Source: Anaspis maculata (lineage: Eukaryota > Arthropoda > Insecta > Coleoptera > Scraptiidae). From it: 64,000 nt of DNA. The position numbers and the translations under genes are program-made. Location of the stretch: NCBI GenBank assembly GCA_949128115.1, contig OX421964.1, positions 2,170,001-2,234,000 of the forward strand. Reading direction: 5' to 3'. Under the pieces are notes generated by a model, which worked only from the letters and a program-made list of their open reading frames with translations, had not been told where the DNA came from and made no database searches. Positions 31,021-42,000 of the stretch are shown here, one piece after another (within the stretch, counting starts at the first letter, position 1; every line of letters starts with the position of its first letter).

Positions 31021-31145
31021 AGTACATCGTGTTCGGCGTGATGCCCGATGCGGAGTGTGGATTGCTGCTGCTCTCGGCACAGCCGCTGTCGTTCGTCGAC
31101 GTGTGCGCCGGACCGTCATTGTCAGGCATGCCAACATACATTACA
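31021..31145 (+). CDS. Putative internal exon of an unknown gene
   Basis: A GC-rich 125-bp island in AT-rich surroundings is open in one frame from an acceptor-like CTGCAG (31015-31020) to a donor-like ACA|GTCAGTA. The peptide includes EYIVFGVMPDAECG and FVDVCAGPSLSGMP, with two cysteines and a hydrophobic run; it reads like real protein but I do not recognise it. There is no neighbouring exon I can identify. It lies within the loop of a large inverted repeat, so it may be a captured fragment. The donor is weak. Confidence 0.38.
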
Positions 31146-31390
31146 GTCAGTATATCATCTTTTATAATCTCATTATCGCGTTCAATGGCCTTTATAGATC
31201 GGCATTTTTGAAACTGATCGACTCGTTGGTTATTGTTACTGCAATACTGCCAAAGGTCGCATTGTGTCAGTTCAGTTGACTCAAAAAGAATGAGTGACTA
31301 TTTGGAAAAACTTCTTGGTTTTTGAACTCGCGAAGAGAAAAATCCGAGCATGTGTTTTCGATGAATTAATCAGTTATAGAGCGTCAGGTT

Positions 31391-32173
31391 CAGTGCCAGA
31401 TTAGAATGCAGTGGCGCCCTAGGCTCATTTATTCCGGCGACCCCCCTTCACTTTTGAAACTACAACAATTATTGAAAAAAATCCACCCCGATTTTTTCTT
31501 CGATTTTCAAAGATTGAATAAAAAAATGTATAGGCTGTTTAAAAACAGAAGGAAACTAATACAATCATAGAGTAGCACACTGTGGGTAAGTATGTGAAGT
31601 GTTAAACACTAGTGACCACTAGTGACTGAATAGATCTTTTCAGCCTGTGGGCAGGTGATTTCCATTTCTATATATTGGCAGAGGTCTGTCTCTTTGAGAG
31701 AAGTCATGTTATGTTATTTCAAAGATGGTGAGTGACATTCATTTGCTTCGTCGCTTGAGCTATGAACGAAAATACAACCTTTTTTCCGGTGTCTTACGCC
31801 AGCGCCGTGGGGCAAAGACCTTCCACCTTTTCAACGGTTCACTTTCGAGTACAGTTACCAGTTTTTTTTTTGGAAGCAACGGTGCGGAGGTGGTCACCCT
31901 ATAATGAGATTCAATCATTTCATTCATTATTTATTAGTTGCCAGCATTTAGATTCATTTTTTCCATAGCATTTCTTCACTTGGGAGTGGATGCCGGAAAG
32001 TACCTTTCCAGCTTTTCTAGCGGGCCCAAAATTATTGCAACAATATGGAACATAAAACTACAAAAATTTTCGTGACTTCATGCTTTTTTTCCGATTTTGC
32101 CTCGGTCGGCGCCCCCTTTTATCGAGGCGCCCTAGGCTGCAGCCTACTTAGCCTATTGGTTAATCCGTCACTG
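31391..32173. mobile_element. Non-autonomous hAT-type element in the right arm of the inverted repeat
   Basis: It begins CAGTGCCAGATTAGAATGCA and ends TAATCCGTCACTG. An exact 8-bp duplication, GTCAGGTT, stands at 31383-31390 and 32174-32181. Subterminal GCGCCCTAGGC words occur in inverse orientation at both ends. 783 bp, no transposase. The opposite arm (around 27220) has the unfilled site. Confidence 0.9.
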
Positions 32174-32599
32174 GTCAGGTTATGACCCTAGATCACTCAT
32201 TACATTTCCATTTGAATTATTTTTGGAGATTGTCAGACAGCTTTTTCAATCGTCCTAAACCAATAAGTTACCAGTGACCATCTAAAAGCTCACTCTCAGT
32301 GATCACTCTAAAGGCTTCAGGACAATCATATTTGAATTCTTCGTCCTCAAAAACATGGGCATCGACATCTCAACAGCTACTATACGTCAATTATCATAAA
32401 ACTGGTGTACAAAAATGGATCAGATAATGGTCGAAGTTGGCGTCGCCATGGGGGGCCAAATAAGGCCTAATCGGTTGGGATCTCTATCTAGAAATACTCT
32501 TTAGGGTCCAAAGTACCTAACAACTTATTGAAGAAATAAAATTGCTTTTAGCCTATTTTGCACAATTGTTTTAGAATTCTACATTAAGCCGCCGCACTA

Positions 32600-32711
32600 C
32601 AAGGAATAAGCCCACAGCGTTTGATTCCGCAACGCCTTATTTTATCTTAGGACGGAGTTAGATTAGTGAAATAAGGCGTTGCGAAATCAATCGGTGTTGA
32701 CTTATTCCTTG
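32600..32711. repeat. Short palindromic MITE-like repeat, 112 bp
   Basis: CAAGGAATAAG at the left and CTTATTCCTTG at the right are inverse, as are GCAACGCCTTATTT and AAATAAGGCGTTGC inside. A half copy (CAAGGAATAAGCCCTCAGCG) begins at about 32922. Confidence 0.8.
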
Positions 32712-32714
32712 ACA

Positions 32715-32920
32715 GAAATTCACCATTCAGGTCTCTTCCGAAAGCTACAAGGATCTACTTTGGTTTGAGCTCATTGGCATTTCCAAAATCCAAAAATAAT
32801 TTTTTCAAATTTCAAAATTTTCTCAATTTTCTTGGGTATTGGAAATGCCAATGGTCTCAAACCAAAGTACATCTTTGTAGCTTTCGAAAGAGACCTGAAT
32901 CCTGAATGGTAAATTTCTGT
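32715..32920. repeat. Short imperfect palindrome
   Basis: ATTTCTGTC-type and TTTGGTTTGAG...GGCATTTCCAA words recur inverted on either side of about 32820. It abuts the two copies of the 112-bp repeat. Confidence 0.65.
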
Positions 32921-32974
32921 CAAGGAATAAGCCCTCAGCGATTGATTCTGCAACGCCTTATTTTAGCAATTATC

Positions 32975-33440
32975 TAACTCCGTTCTTAAGGCTAAAGGGG
33001 ACTGAAATTGAGTACCAAGTGTGCGACAGAGAGAAAATACATCAAAAGTAATAAAATGTTTTTGGGAAAACTATCAGTCCGATTTTAGATCTGAAAAAAG
33101 GGTTATACTCAAATTTAAATTCTATTTGATGCACTAGTCAAAAAAAAAAATTCCAAAAAATTTTTTCAATTTTTTTTTTCAATTTCACAACTTTATTTTG
33201 ATTTTTTTGAAAATCGCAGGTAGTCATTTTGAAGTACTAAGAATATCAAACATTAATCCGATTTTAGAATTTCTGTAGCACAAATGGTGCCCTCCGAAAC
33301 ACATTTTGAAATTCTCCCTCTGTTATTTGCCGCCCGCTGCAGCTGTTCTCCGCGATGAGTCATCCACGATATAGGTAGTGATCACTTTCTGCACACATGG
33401 TGTTATAATGTTTTCTGAGAAATAGGCGATGTAAATAGCA
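32975..33440 (+). repeat. Left arm of a 10.5-kb, old inverted repeat pair
   Basis: CTTAAGGCTAAAGGGGA, GATGCACTAGTCAAAAA and AGGTAGTCATTTT occur here in this order. The inverse words occur in mirror order at 43190-43550. Divergence is high, so these may be two inverted copies of one family and not a single palindrome. Confidence 0.55.
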
Positions 33441-34194
33441 GTAGTCAAGATTTGTGATATTGTGGTATTACGCCGATATATTCCGTTGCTACGATTTTTG
33501 AAATTGTATTTTTTTTTTCAAGTTGATTATTTATCTCACGTGATCACACTATCTAGATCTACAATCTACTGATACTGCAAGATAATTATATCCAATTATA
33601 AAGGGACAAACATTGTAAAATCATATTGCAATTTCAAAACAATAGATTGCACAAATGTATCTGGAACTATATACACTGAAAGTAAATAACAAAACTGCAA
33701 AGAACTACTACTACTACTCCTACTCCTACTTCGTCTGAAGTATATCTGTCTGTCTGTTCGTCCGTTTGACTCCTGTGTGGATATCTGTCTGTTTGTTTGT
33801 GTGCCTGGCTGTCTGTGTGGTTATCTTCGTGAATGACTTTAGTTCATTTGATTTTTGTTGAAATCGTTCCATTAGAATGAAATCGTATTATGTATCGTAG
33901 TACGATATGCGTTTGAGTGTCGAAAAGTGGCCAGTAAGAACCGTTAATGGAAAAAAAGCCATGGCATTTCAACATTCCCGAATGGACATGCTCCTACAAG
34001 CCCGCAGATCGATGATCTCGGGCAGTAAAATTTTGATTATAGAAGTCAGTCAATTTTGTTTTTATTTTGTCAGTCCATTCATTATGTCCTTGTACTTGAA
34101 AATAGTGAGTGTGTGTCCGTTTTAGCTGAGAATTTCTCTCCAAAGAAAACTGTTGATTGGTCTGTATAGTTTCCTGTATGGTCTTTTGTTTTCC
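33441..34194. other. AT-rich flank with a simple-sequence tract
   Basis: 33706-33825 is a degenerate (CTA)n/(TCTG)n microsatellite (CTACTACTACTCCTACTCC followed by TCTGTCTGTC runs). Nothing else recognised up to the target duplication of the next element. Confidence 0.6.
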
Positions 34195-34754
34195 CGACTG
34201 AAGCCACCCGCATTTGGCGGGCCGAAAATATTCCGGAGGAAAATAATTCAAAGCCGTGAAATCGAGGTATGAGAATGTGAATATTCAGAGTCAAGGCATC
34301 ATTAAAAGATGTCGCTAGCTATTTAATTCATTCGTGTAAATCCCGCAAAGCTCTATAACATAATTTACTGGCCCATCATCGACATTCAATAACCGTTGCT
34401 GCTTGACGTCCGACGAAATGGTGAATTGGTGCATATAAAGTAAAGCACCCGCACTTCGACCCAGTTAGTTGCTGCCGTACTCCTGCTGTGTTGACGCGCT
34501 GTGCCACCGCCCGCTGCCCGCTGCCCGCCACCATCCGATTTACACGTGTTAGCACCGCCGGTCGCATTCTCCAGCAGCCTCTCAGTTTACCTGAGCTGTC
34601 TATACACCGTTCGCGGTCGTTTTGGATGCGAAAAATATTCCGAATTGCTGGGAATGGAGGATATCGCCGGAGATTGACCGTGGTACCTGGACCAATCCTC
34701 CTGGGCTGCCGTCCGCTCCCGACTTGTCACGTCCGTCGCCGAGTGCTTCTGCGG

Positions 34755-35469
34755 TAGAGGTGGGCCAAACTGCTCTTTTCCCGGAGCAGTGACACACTGT
34801 GACTGCTCCGACAAAAGAACAGTGACAAATCACAGGTCCGACTGCTCCGGCCTTCTACCCGAGCGCTGCTGAGATGCTGAACGCTCCTTGCTCCGTCCGT
34901 CCGTACCATAGTATGACACGCTCACGCTACGCATCGCGACGCGAAGCATGTGGTCGACCACGAAGAGTGAAGACCAAGAAGCACCATTTCTTTGGAACTT
35001 AAAAATAGTTTCAACAAAGTGCGATGCAAATTATTTTAATCATAATTTCCTATTTTCCTTATATTTGATTTAGGCAGGAAGAAGAGCAGAAGCATACAGG
35101 CATGCACATGAATATCTGCTCCTGCTCCGTTCCAATACCTATCACCTGAAACCTATACCTAGGTACACCTATTTCAAATCACTAATCCCAGCTCAGGCAA
35201 TGCGCTCGGTGCTGTGCTTGTGCAGGTGCTATGCGACCTGAGAAGTAGGTATGCGATGCGTCGCAATCGCAAAGTTGCGACTTACGAGCTTGCGACAAAA
35301 ATTAGCAAGACAGGCGCTCTTAGATCTATACCGTGACGAGGCAGCGCTGGAGCGCGCTCCAAACTGCTCCGACGTCGCAGATATTTTGTTGACTGCGTCA
35401 CAGGTCGCGACTGCTCCGACTGAGTCACAGTGCCAAAGTAGCAGGTTGCGATTTTGTTACCCACCTCTA
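34755..35469. mobile_element. Nested non-autonomous hAT element
   Basis: The 10-bp ends TAGAGGTGGG and CCCACCTCTA are perfect inverses, with an exact 8-bp duplication TTCTGCGG at 34747-34754 and 35470-35477. The paralogous site at 40393-40400 is empty (TTCTGCGA, single). GACTGCTCCG words recur near both ends. 715 bp, no transposase. Confidence 0.93.
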
Positions 35470-35499
35470 TTCTGCGGGCCTGTTAGCGAAGAGTTTTAG

Positions 35500-36010
35500 T
35501 CCCTTTCGAGGAAGCTGAGTTAGAACCCGTTAATGTTGCGTCGCGGCCCTCCTAGAGGCCGAAGCGTCGAAGCCCCAATGATGAGCCCCAGCCCACTTGG
35601 AAAATGACGAGTCGATTCCCCCCGGCTGATGTGTCTCAAAGGCCCCCTGGAGAAAGTCGAGTTGGAACCCTTCGGAGTCGTGTTTTGGTCCCCTTGGGGG
35701 CACGCTGAGTCGAGAACCCTCCAGGTTGAGTTTTGACCCTCCGAGAGACTGATGAGTTGCTTCCCCCGTTGAGTTGCAACCCGTCTCTAGGATGTCGTGT
35801 CAGAGCCCTTGGACGTTGAGTCTTGATCCGCCTTCAGGTGTCGAGTCAGAGCCCTCCGACGATGAGTTCCAGCCCTTTTGCCAGGTCGATGTGCCAAGGC
35901 CCTTCCGGTGTTGAGTTTCGACCCTTCTCCAAGTCGTAGAGTTGGGACCCGTTGACGAAGTGTTTGGAACCCCCTCCAGGATGCTGAGTTGCGTTCCCTC
36001 CACGGTGAGT
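35500..36010 (+). repeat. Internal ~25-bp tandem repeat of the TG...CA element
   Basis: Consecutive variants of GTTGAGTTTYGACCCTYC-type units, e.g. TTGAGTCTTGATCCGCC, TCGAGTCAGAGCCCTCC and TTGAGTTTCGACCCTTC. In copy 2 (about 40425-40985) the array is about 47 bp longer, as expected for a gain or loss of two units. Confidence 0.75.
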
Positions 36011-37787
36011 TCCGATAGAAATGAAGTCTCTCGTTTCGGTATCTCGTGTGGCGGAGTGATGACCTCGACGAGCGGGAGGTTAGTCTTGGTGAGTTGGGAT
36101 AGTTGCTTACGGTTAAGCTTTGTCGGAAAAATGTATGATGGAGCTCACGCGTGCGTTCTGAATCTGCCTGCACGTGCTGGTATCTGCGCTACTGTCTGCC
36201 GTCAGGTACAGCCACTTTCAAGCCTCGTCCTTTGTTGGATACCTTCATAGAAAGGTATTCGCGCTCTTGGGCCCTCTGGACTTGGCTTTGTGACTGCGGT
36301 ACTCAGAGCACCGGACCTAGTGGGTTAGATCTGGAAACTCGCGGGTGAGCTTCCTCTGCGTTTTTGAAGCTCCTAGTTATTCGGAAAATGTAAATTTTGA
36401 GAACTACGGGAAAAATCAAGTAATTGGAAAAATAGAATCGTGTTTGTATCGGGGTTCGGACCCTGCCGTAGAGTCGTAATTGTTGATCGGATTGATGGAC
36501 ACCCCCCCCCCCTTCCTTGAAACTAATGATTTTGTTTTAGCACCACGACAGTTCCGGATATTTCCATATAGAGCTTGTTACGGGAATGAAGACGTTTTTA
36601 TTCGAAACTGATGAATTTAATCCGGTACCCAGCGACGCCACCGTTCAGATAGGGACTTTGTAAAAATGAATTGTTATTAGGGCTCGATCAGGAATAGTGT
36701 AGACGGCGATTACTTCGTGTTAGGGCAAAGACTATTTCGACGCCTCTCCGCATCGGCTTTTCGACGAACACCCTGTATAGTCAATTCCTTGCGTTTTGTT
36801 TCTCCTGGCTGCGGCCTTCTCTCACAAATTGCTGAACAACAACGAATTAGCGCGTATACGGGGCCTGCTCAAAACGTTCTCCACATTAAATTAGTACCTT
36901 GACTTGAGTAATTGTTTCGCGTACACCATCGGTTCGAAAGTTTTTGGAAGGGCGAAATTTGGTTCAACATTTCCGGTTATAGGCACTTTCGATCACGGGA
37001 ATCTTTCTGAGCATTGGGGGCAATTCACGGCGAAAACAGGTTTAAAGCCCCCACAAAGGCCAGCCATATCCAATCCCTTCCAAACGGGCAAAAGAGAACC
37101 ATAGCCCAAAAAGAGCGTTAGCCTTTGAAAAGAGGCTCCACAAAAAGGGGGCCACCGCACACACCGGCCCACAAATCTTAGATTGCATTCGTGGTCGAAG
37201 TCACTCTTCTCTTTGCAGTGTCTAGAAGCCGGGCCTAACCCTAACATAACCTCTTACACTAACATAAATGTTGGATCTGATGTAACCACAAAATGAACTT
37301 TGAGCCGCGAAAGCCAGCCAGAATTAAATGTCGGTCAAGGTGTAGAGCCAGGTGTTCGTCGGAGGGTTGAGGTGTTGGGACGTCTGAAATAATTAGGGGA
37401 AAGTTACCTCTTAGGTAATAGGTTAGATCTTTTAGATAATTTAGCCTGCGATGTGAAGGTAGGACTAGGTATAGGAGCGAGCCATTATTTAAACATTTTG
37501 AATTGTACATAGAAGTCAATAGATTGATGTTACGTTAAGATTTAATATTGTGTCTTATTGCGTTCAAACTTGTAGTCAGACCTGTCTCAACAATCTCGAG
37601 AACTCTATAATCGAACAACAAGAAGAGAGGCACAACGGGATGTCGTCCTGATACTAGAGGATCATCGGCCAAGCGGTTCCAAAAGCGGGAAAAGTGATTT
37701 AATTCAAATAAGTTGAATTAAATGCCAGTATAATGGGTTGCCTACCCATTCAGGGGTACAAGACGATAGCTGGGGTCGTTTCACGAC

Positions 37788-39019
37788 TTAAGACATTCCA
37801 CACTAATGATATTACCATTCTGAAGTAGCCCGTCTGGCGATTCCGCAAGATATCCATGGGTCGGGTCCACAGACAGGCCTCATAGTTCAACCATTGTATA
37901 ACTACTCCTATAGTAGGCCAGCCGCCGTTCAAATTGTGCAATTTTCGGAAAGCACGGACAGGTGGCGTGTTCAGCATTTGTCGTTTAGTCGTTCAAATTA
38001 GTTATAAATCACGCTGTCTTCAAATTTCAACGTGGTTCCCAACTTACTGATATATGTTGATGGTTTGGTACAGAAATTTCATTTTTTCTCATATGCGCTG
38101 ATGATTTCTTGCAAGCTAATTGCTCTAGACGACATCTAGCGACAAAATCCCAAATTCGAGGCTGACCTACTAGTAATAGTTATACAATGGTTCAACTTTA
38201 TTCCGTCAAGTTCAGTTCTAATCAAACCATACAACTTTTTTTTATAGTGCGATTCTCTGAAAAATTTTGTTTCATGAAGGCTCTGTTACGTTGTTATAAC
38301 CCAGGCAACAGCCAATTGCCAACACGAATGTTCACATAACAGAGCGTTTATGGAGTGTTATTTTTTACAGAATAGCACTATTCCTTTTTTTTCTCTATCT
38401 TGAACGGTAAGGCCGCTATAGGATAATAATTATGATAGGATCGACCACTCTGTATCTTCCCATAGCTTCCCGTTACTGGATTCAATGCCTGTTCTAAATT
38501 CTCATTAAAATCAAAGATTGAAATTGGCTGCTCACAATGGGCGACAGACTGCTGAGATAAGGTGCTTGTACTTGCACCAGGGTGCACCGTTGGTGTATGG
38601 GTGAATTTTAATTTTTTTTATTTTTGAATGTTTCAAGAATTTGATTTCAACAGAAAATAGTTTTTGTCATTTTGTGAGCTGCAGTTTCCTATAACATTTG
38701 AAAAGTATACATCTCTGCCGGTCAGTTCCACAAAAAAGATGATCAGCAATCAGGGCTGATTGCAAATTAACCGAACTTTTCTCTGCTGAATGCTAGGTGC
38801 TTAACCACAAAAAATCCCTGAAATCTGTACTAGACCCATCATCTTTCCATTATCAACAGATAAACCAGCATTTCCATTGATCAGTAAGCTACAAATTGAC
38901 AAACAAAAATCGCGAATCAACTGATCTTGAATTATCTTTTTTGTGGAACCCAGGGTGTAACTGTTACTTTTTGATTTACAGGCCAACTTGACGGATAGCG
39001 TTTTCCATCTCTCGTTATA
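37788..39019. other. Mixed repeat fragments between the two TG...CA elements
   Basis: GTTCAACCATTGTATAACTA (37887) recurs inverted at about 38185, giving a weak palindrome. 38221-38460 is a right-end fragment of palindromic family A (CTATCTTGAACGGTAAGGCC), itself interrupted by 38245-38380. No gene seen. Confidence 0.55.
38245..38380. mobile_element. Small MITE inside a family A fragment
   Basis: The ends TAGTGCGATTCT and AGAATAGCACTA are imperfect inverses, and the segment splits a family A sequence that is continuous in A1 (about 9100-9150). 136 bp; target duplication unclear. Confidence 0.6.
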
Positions 39020-42000
39020 CAGCGTGTCCCGGAATGAGTGTTACAAAACTCACAGGGAGATAGAAAATTGAAAAATACGGGGACTTTTGTTGATCAACAT
39101 ACACAAAACTCACAGGGAGATAGAAAATTGAAAAATACGGGGACTTTAGTTGATCAACATACCCTCGCAAACGCATATCAACGGAGATAAAGGCCTTCAA
39201 AGTTGTTTTTTAAAAACCGTTTTTTTGCATAACTTTTGAACCGTTCAACCGATGTTATTCAAATTCAAACCAAGATTTACTAAGACAAGTGGTTATTGAA
39301 CAATAATAACAAATTTCATCAGACATTTTTAGGGGCGAAGATATTAGGGGACACCCGCCCCTCCCCCCCCCTTCTATTTTCAATCCTCCTGAATATTTTT
39401 GAGAACAGTTGAAATTTTTGAATTTTGCGTTCAATTCAACGAAAAAAGTTACTCTTGAGAAAATTTGATAAGAGGCTTCATTTTCAAGATATTTGGGTTT
39501 GAAATATTGGAAAACATCTCGAAATCAGCACTTTCCAGGGCCCAAATTGTTTTTCTCTGAAAAACTTCATGTTTCTCAGCAAAAATGATGATTTATCAAC
39601 TTAAAACACCCAGAAAACTCATTCCAGTTGACGAATGATGAGTGTTTTCGAATTTTAATTTCTAGGCCCAGGAAAGTTGCGATTTCGAGATGATTTCCAA
39701 TGTTTCAATCCCAGATATATCGAAAACGAACCCTCTAATCAAAATTTTGCAAGAGTAACTTTTTTGTTTAAATTGAACGTAGAATTCAGAAACTGGAACA
39801 ATTTCCAAAAATATTTGGGGAGGTCAAAAATAGGTGGAAAAGGGGGAGGGCACCCTCTATTATCTTAGCCCCTGAAAATGTTTGATAAAATGCGTTACTT
39901 TAGTTCAATAGACCTGTTTCAGTGAACTTTAGTTCAAATTTGAATAAAATCGGTTGAACGATTCAAAAGTTATGCAAGAAAAACTGTTTGTAAAAAACAA
40001 CTTCGAAGGCCAGTTGAAGCCACCCGCATTTGGCGGGCCGAAAATATTCCGGAGGAAAATAATTCAAAGCCGTGAAATCGAGGTATGAGAATGTGAATAT
40101 TCAGAGTCAAGGCATCATTAAAAGATGTCGCTAGCTATTTAATTCATTCGTGTAAATCCCGCAAAGCTCTATAACATAATTTACTGGCCCATCATCGACA
40201 TTCAATAACCGTCCCTGCTTGACGTCCGACGAAATGGTGAATTGGTGCATATGAAGTAAAGCACCCGCACTCCGACCCAGCTAGCTGCTGCCGTGCTCCT
40301 GCTGTGATGACGCGCCGTGCCACCGCCCGCTGCCCGCTGCCCGCCACCATCCGATTCACACGTGTTAGCTTGTCACGTCCGTCGCCGAGTGCTTCTGCGA
40401 GCCTGTTAGCGAAGAGTTTTAGTCCCCTTCGAGGAAGCTGAGTTAGAACCCGTTTATGTTGCGTCGCGACCCTCCTAGAGGCCGAAGCGTCGAAGCCCCA
40501 ATGATGAGCCCCAGCCCACTTGGAAAATGACGAGTCGATTTCCCCCGGCTGATGTGTCTCAAAGGCCCCCTGGAGAAAGCCGAGTTGGAACCCTTCGGAG
40601 TCGTGTTTTGGTCCCCTTGGGGGCACGCTGAGTCGAGAACCCTCCAGGTTGAGTTTTGACCCTCCGAGAGACTGATGAGTTGCTTCCCCCGTTGAGTTGC
40701 AACCCGTCTCTAGGATGTCGTGTCAGAGCCCTTGGACGTTGAGTCTTGATCCGCCTCCAGGTGTCGAGTCAGAGCCCTCCGACGACGAGTTCCAGCCCTT
40801 TTTCCAGGTCGATGTGCCAAGGCCCTTCCGGTGTTGAGTTTCGACCCTTCTCCAAGTCGTAGAGTTGGGACCCGTTGACGAAGTGTTTCGAACCCCCTCC
40901 AGGATGCTGAGTCGCGTTCCCTCCACGATGAGTTCTAGCCTACCTCGAGGATGTCGAGTTAAAACCCCTAAATGATCCAGACCCGATAGAAATGAGGTCT
41001 CTCGTTTCGGTATCTCGTGTGGCGGAGTGATGACCTCGACGAGCGGGAGGTTAGTCTTGGTGAGTTGGGATAGTGGCTTACGGTTAGGCTTTGTCGGAAA
41101 AATGTATGATGGAGCTCACGCGTGCGTTCTGAATCTGCCTGCACGTGCTGGTGTCTGCGCTACTGTCTGCCGTCAGGTACAGCCACTTTCAAGCCTCGTC
41201 CTTTGTTGGATACCTTCCTAGAAAGATATTCGCGCTCTTGGGCCCTCTGGACTGGGCTTTGTGACTGCGGTACTCAGAGCACCGGACCTAGTGGGTTAGA
41301 TCTGGAAACTCGCGGGTGAGCTTCCTCTGCGTTTCTGAAGTTCCTAGTTATTCGGAAAATGTAAATTTTGAGAACTACGGGAAAAATCAAGTAATTGGAA
41401 AAATAGAATCGCGTTTGTATCGGGGTTCGGAACCTGCCGTAGAGTCGTAATTGTTGATCGGATTGATGGACACCCCCCCCCCCCCTCCTTGAAACTAATA
41501 ATTTTGTTTTAGCGTCACGACAGTTCCGGATATTTCCATGTAGAGCCTGTCCCGGGAATGAAGACGTTCTTATTCGAAACTGATGAATTCAATCCGGTCC
41601 CCAACGACGCCATCGTTCAAATAGGGACTTTGTAAAAATGAATTGTTATTAGGGCTCGATCAGGAATAGTGTAGACGGCGATTACTTCGTGTTAGGGCAA
41701 AGATTATTTCAACGCCTCTTCGCATCGGCTTTTCGGCGAACACCCGGTATAGTCTATTCTCTGCGTTTTGTTTCTCCTGGCTGCGGCCTTCTCTCACAAA
41801 CTGCTAAACAACAACGAACTAGCGCGTATACGGGGCGTGCTCAAAACGTTTTTCACATTAAATTAGTACCTTGACTTGAGTAATTGTTTCGCGTACACCA
41901 TCGGTTCGAAAGTTTTTGGAAGGGCGAAATTTGGTTCAACATTTCCGGTTATAGGCACTTTCGATCATGGGAATCTTTCTGAGCGTTGGGGGCAATTCAC

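Larger units (their letters stand above)
26760..32720. repeat. Large inverted repeat, about 5.9 kb overall
   Basis: The left arm 26760-27405 and the right arm 31240-32720 are reverse complements. For example CATGTTTTTGAAGATGAG (27050) pairs with CGTCCTCAAAAACATG (32340), and TCTCTTCGCGAGGTCGAA (27292) with TCGCGAAGAGAAA (31330). The right arm is longer because it carries a hAT element (31391-32173) and a 112-bp palindrome (32600-32711) missing from the left arm. Between the arms lie about 3.8 kb of unrelated sequence. Confidence 0.8.
34199..37783 (+). mobile_element. TG...CA element, copy 1 (candidate long solo LTR), with a nested hAT
   Basis: The ends are TGAAGCCACC and GTCGTTTCA. CGAC at 34195-34198 and 37784-37787 is a 4-bp target duplication. 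TG/CA ends with 4-bp duplication point to an integrase-inserted LTR element. I see no repeat of the 5' part at the 3' part and no gag, pol or primer-binding site, so a solo LTR (about 2.86 kb without the nested hAT) is the best reading. It has a TATA box (TATAAAG at 34434) and a degenerate ~25-bp tandem repeat at 35500-36010. The region is GC-rich compared with its surroundings. Short open frames such as 36904-37104 are conserved in copy 2 but carry no motif. Confidence 0.8.

Noticed and set aside
35787..36173. 128-codon - strand frame in the TG...CA element, also partly in copy 2
   Set aside because: It overlaps the internal tandem repeat, is broken in copy 2, and has no gag, pol or env motif.
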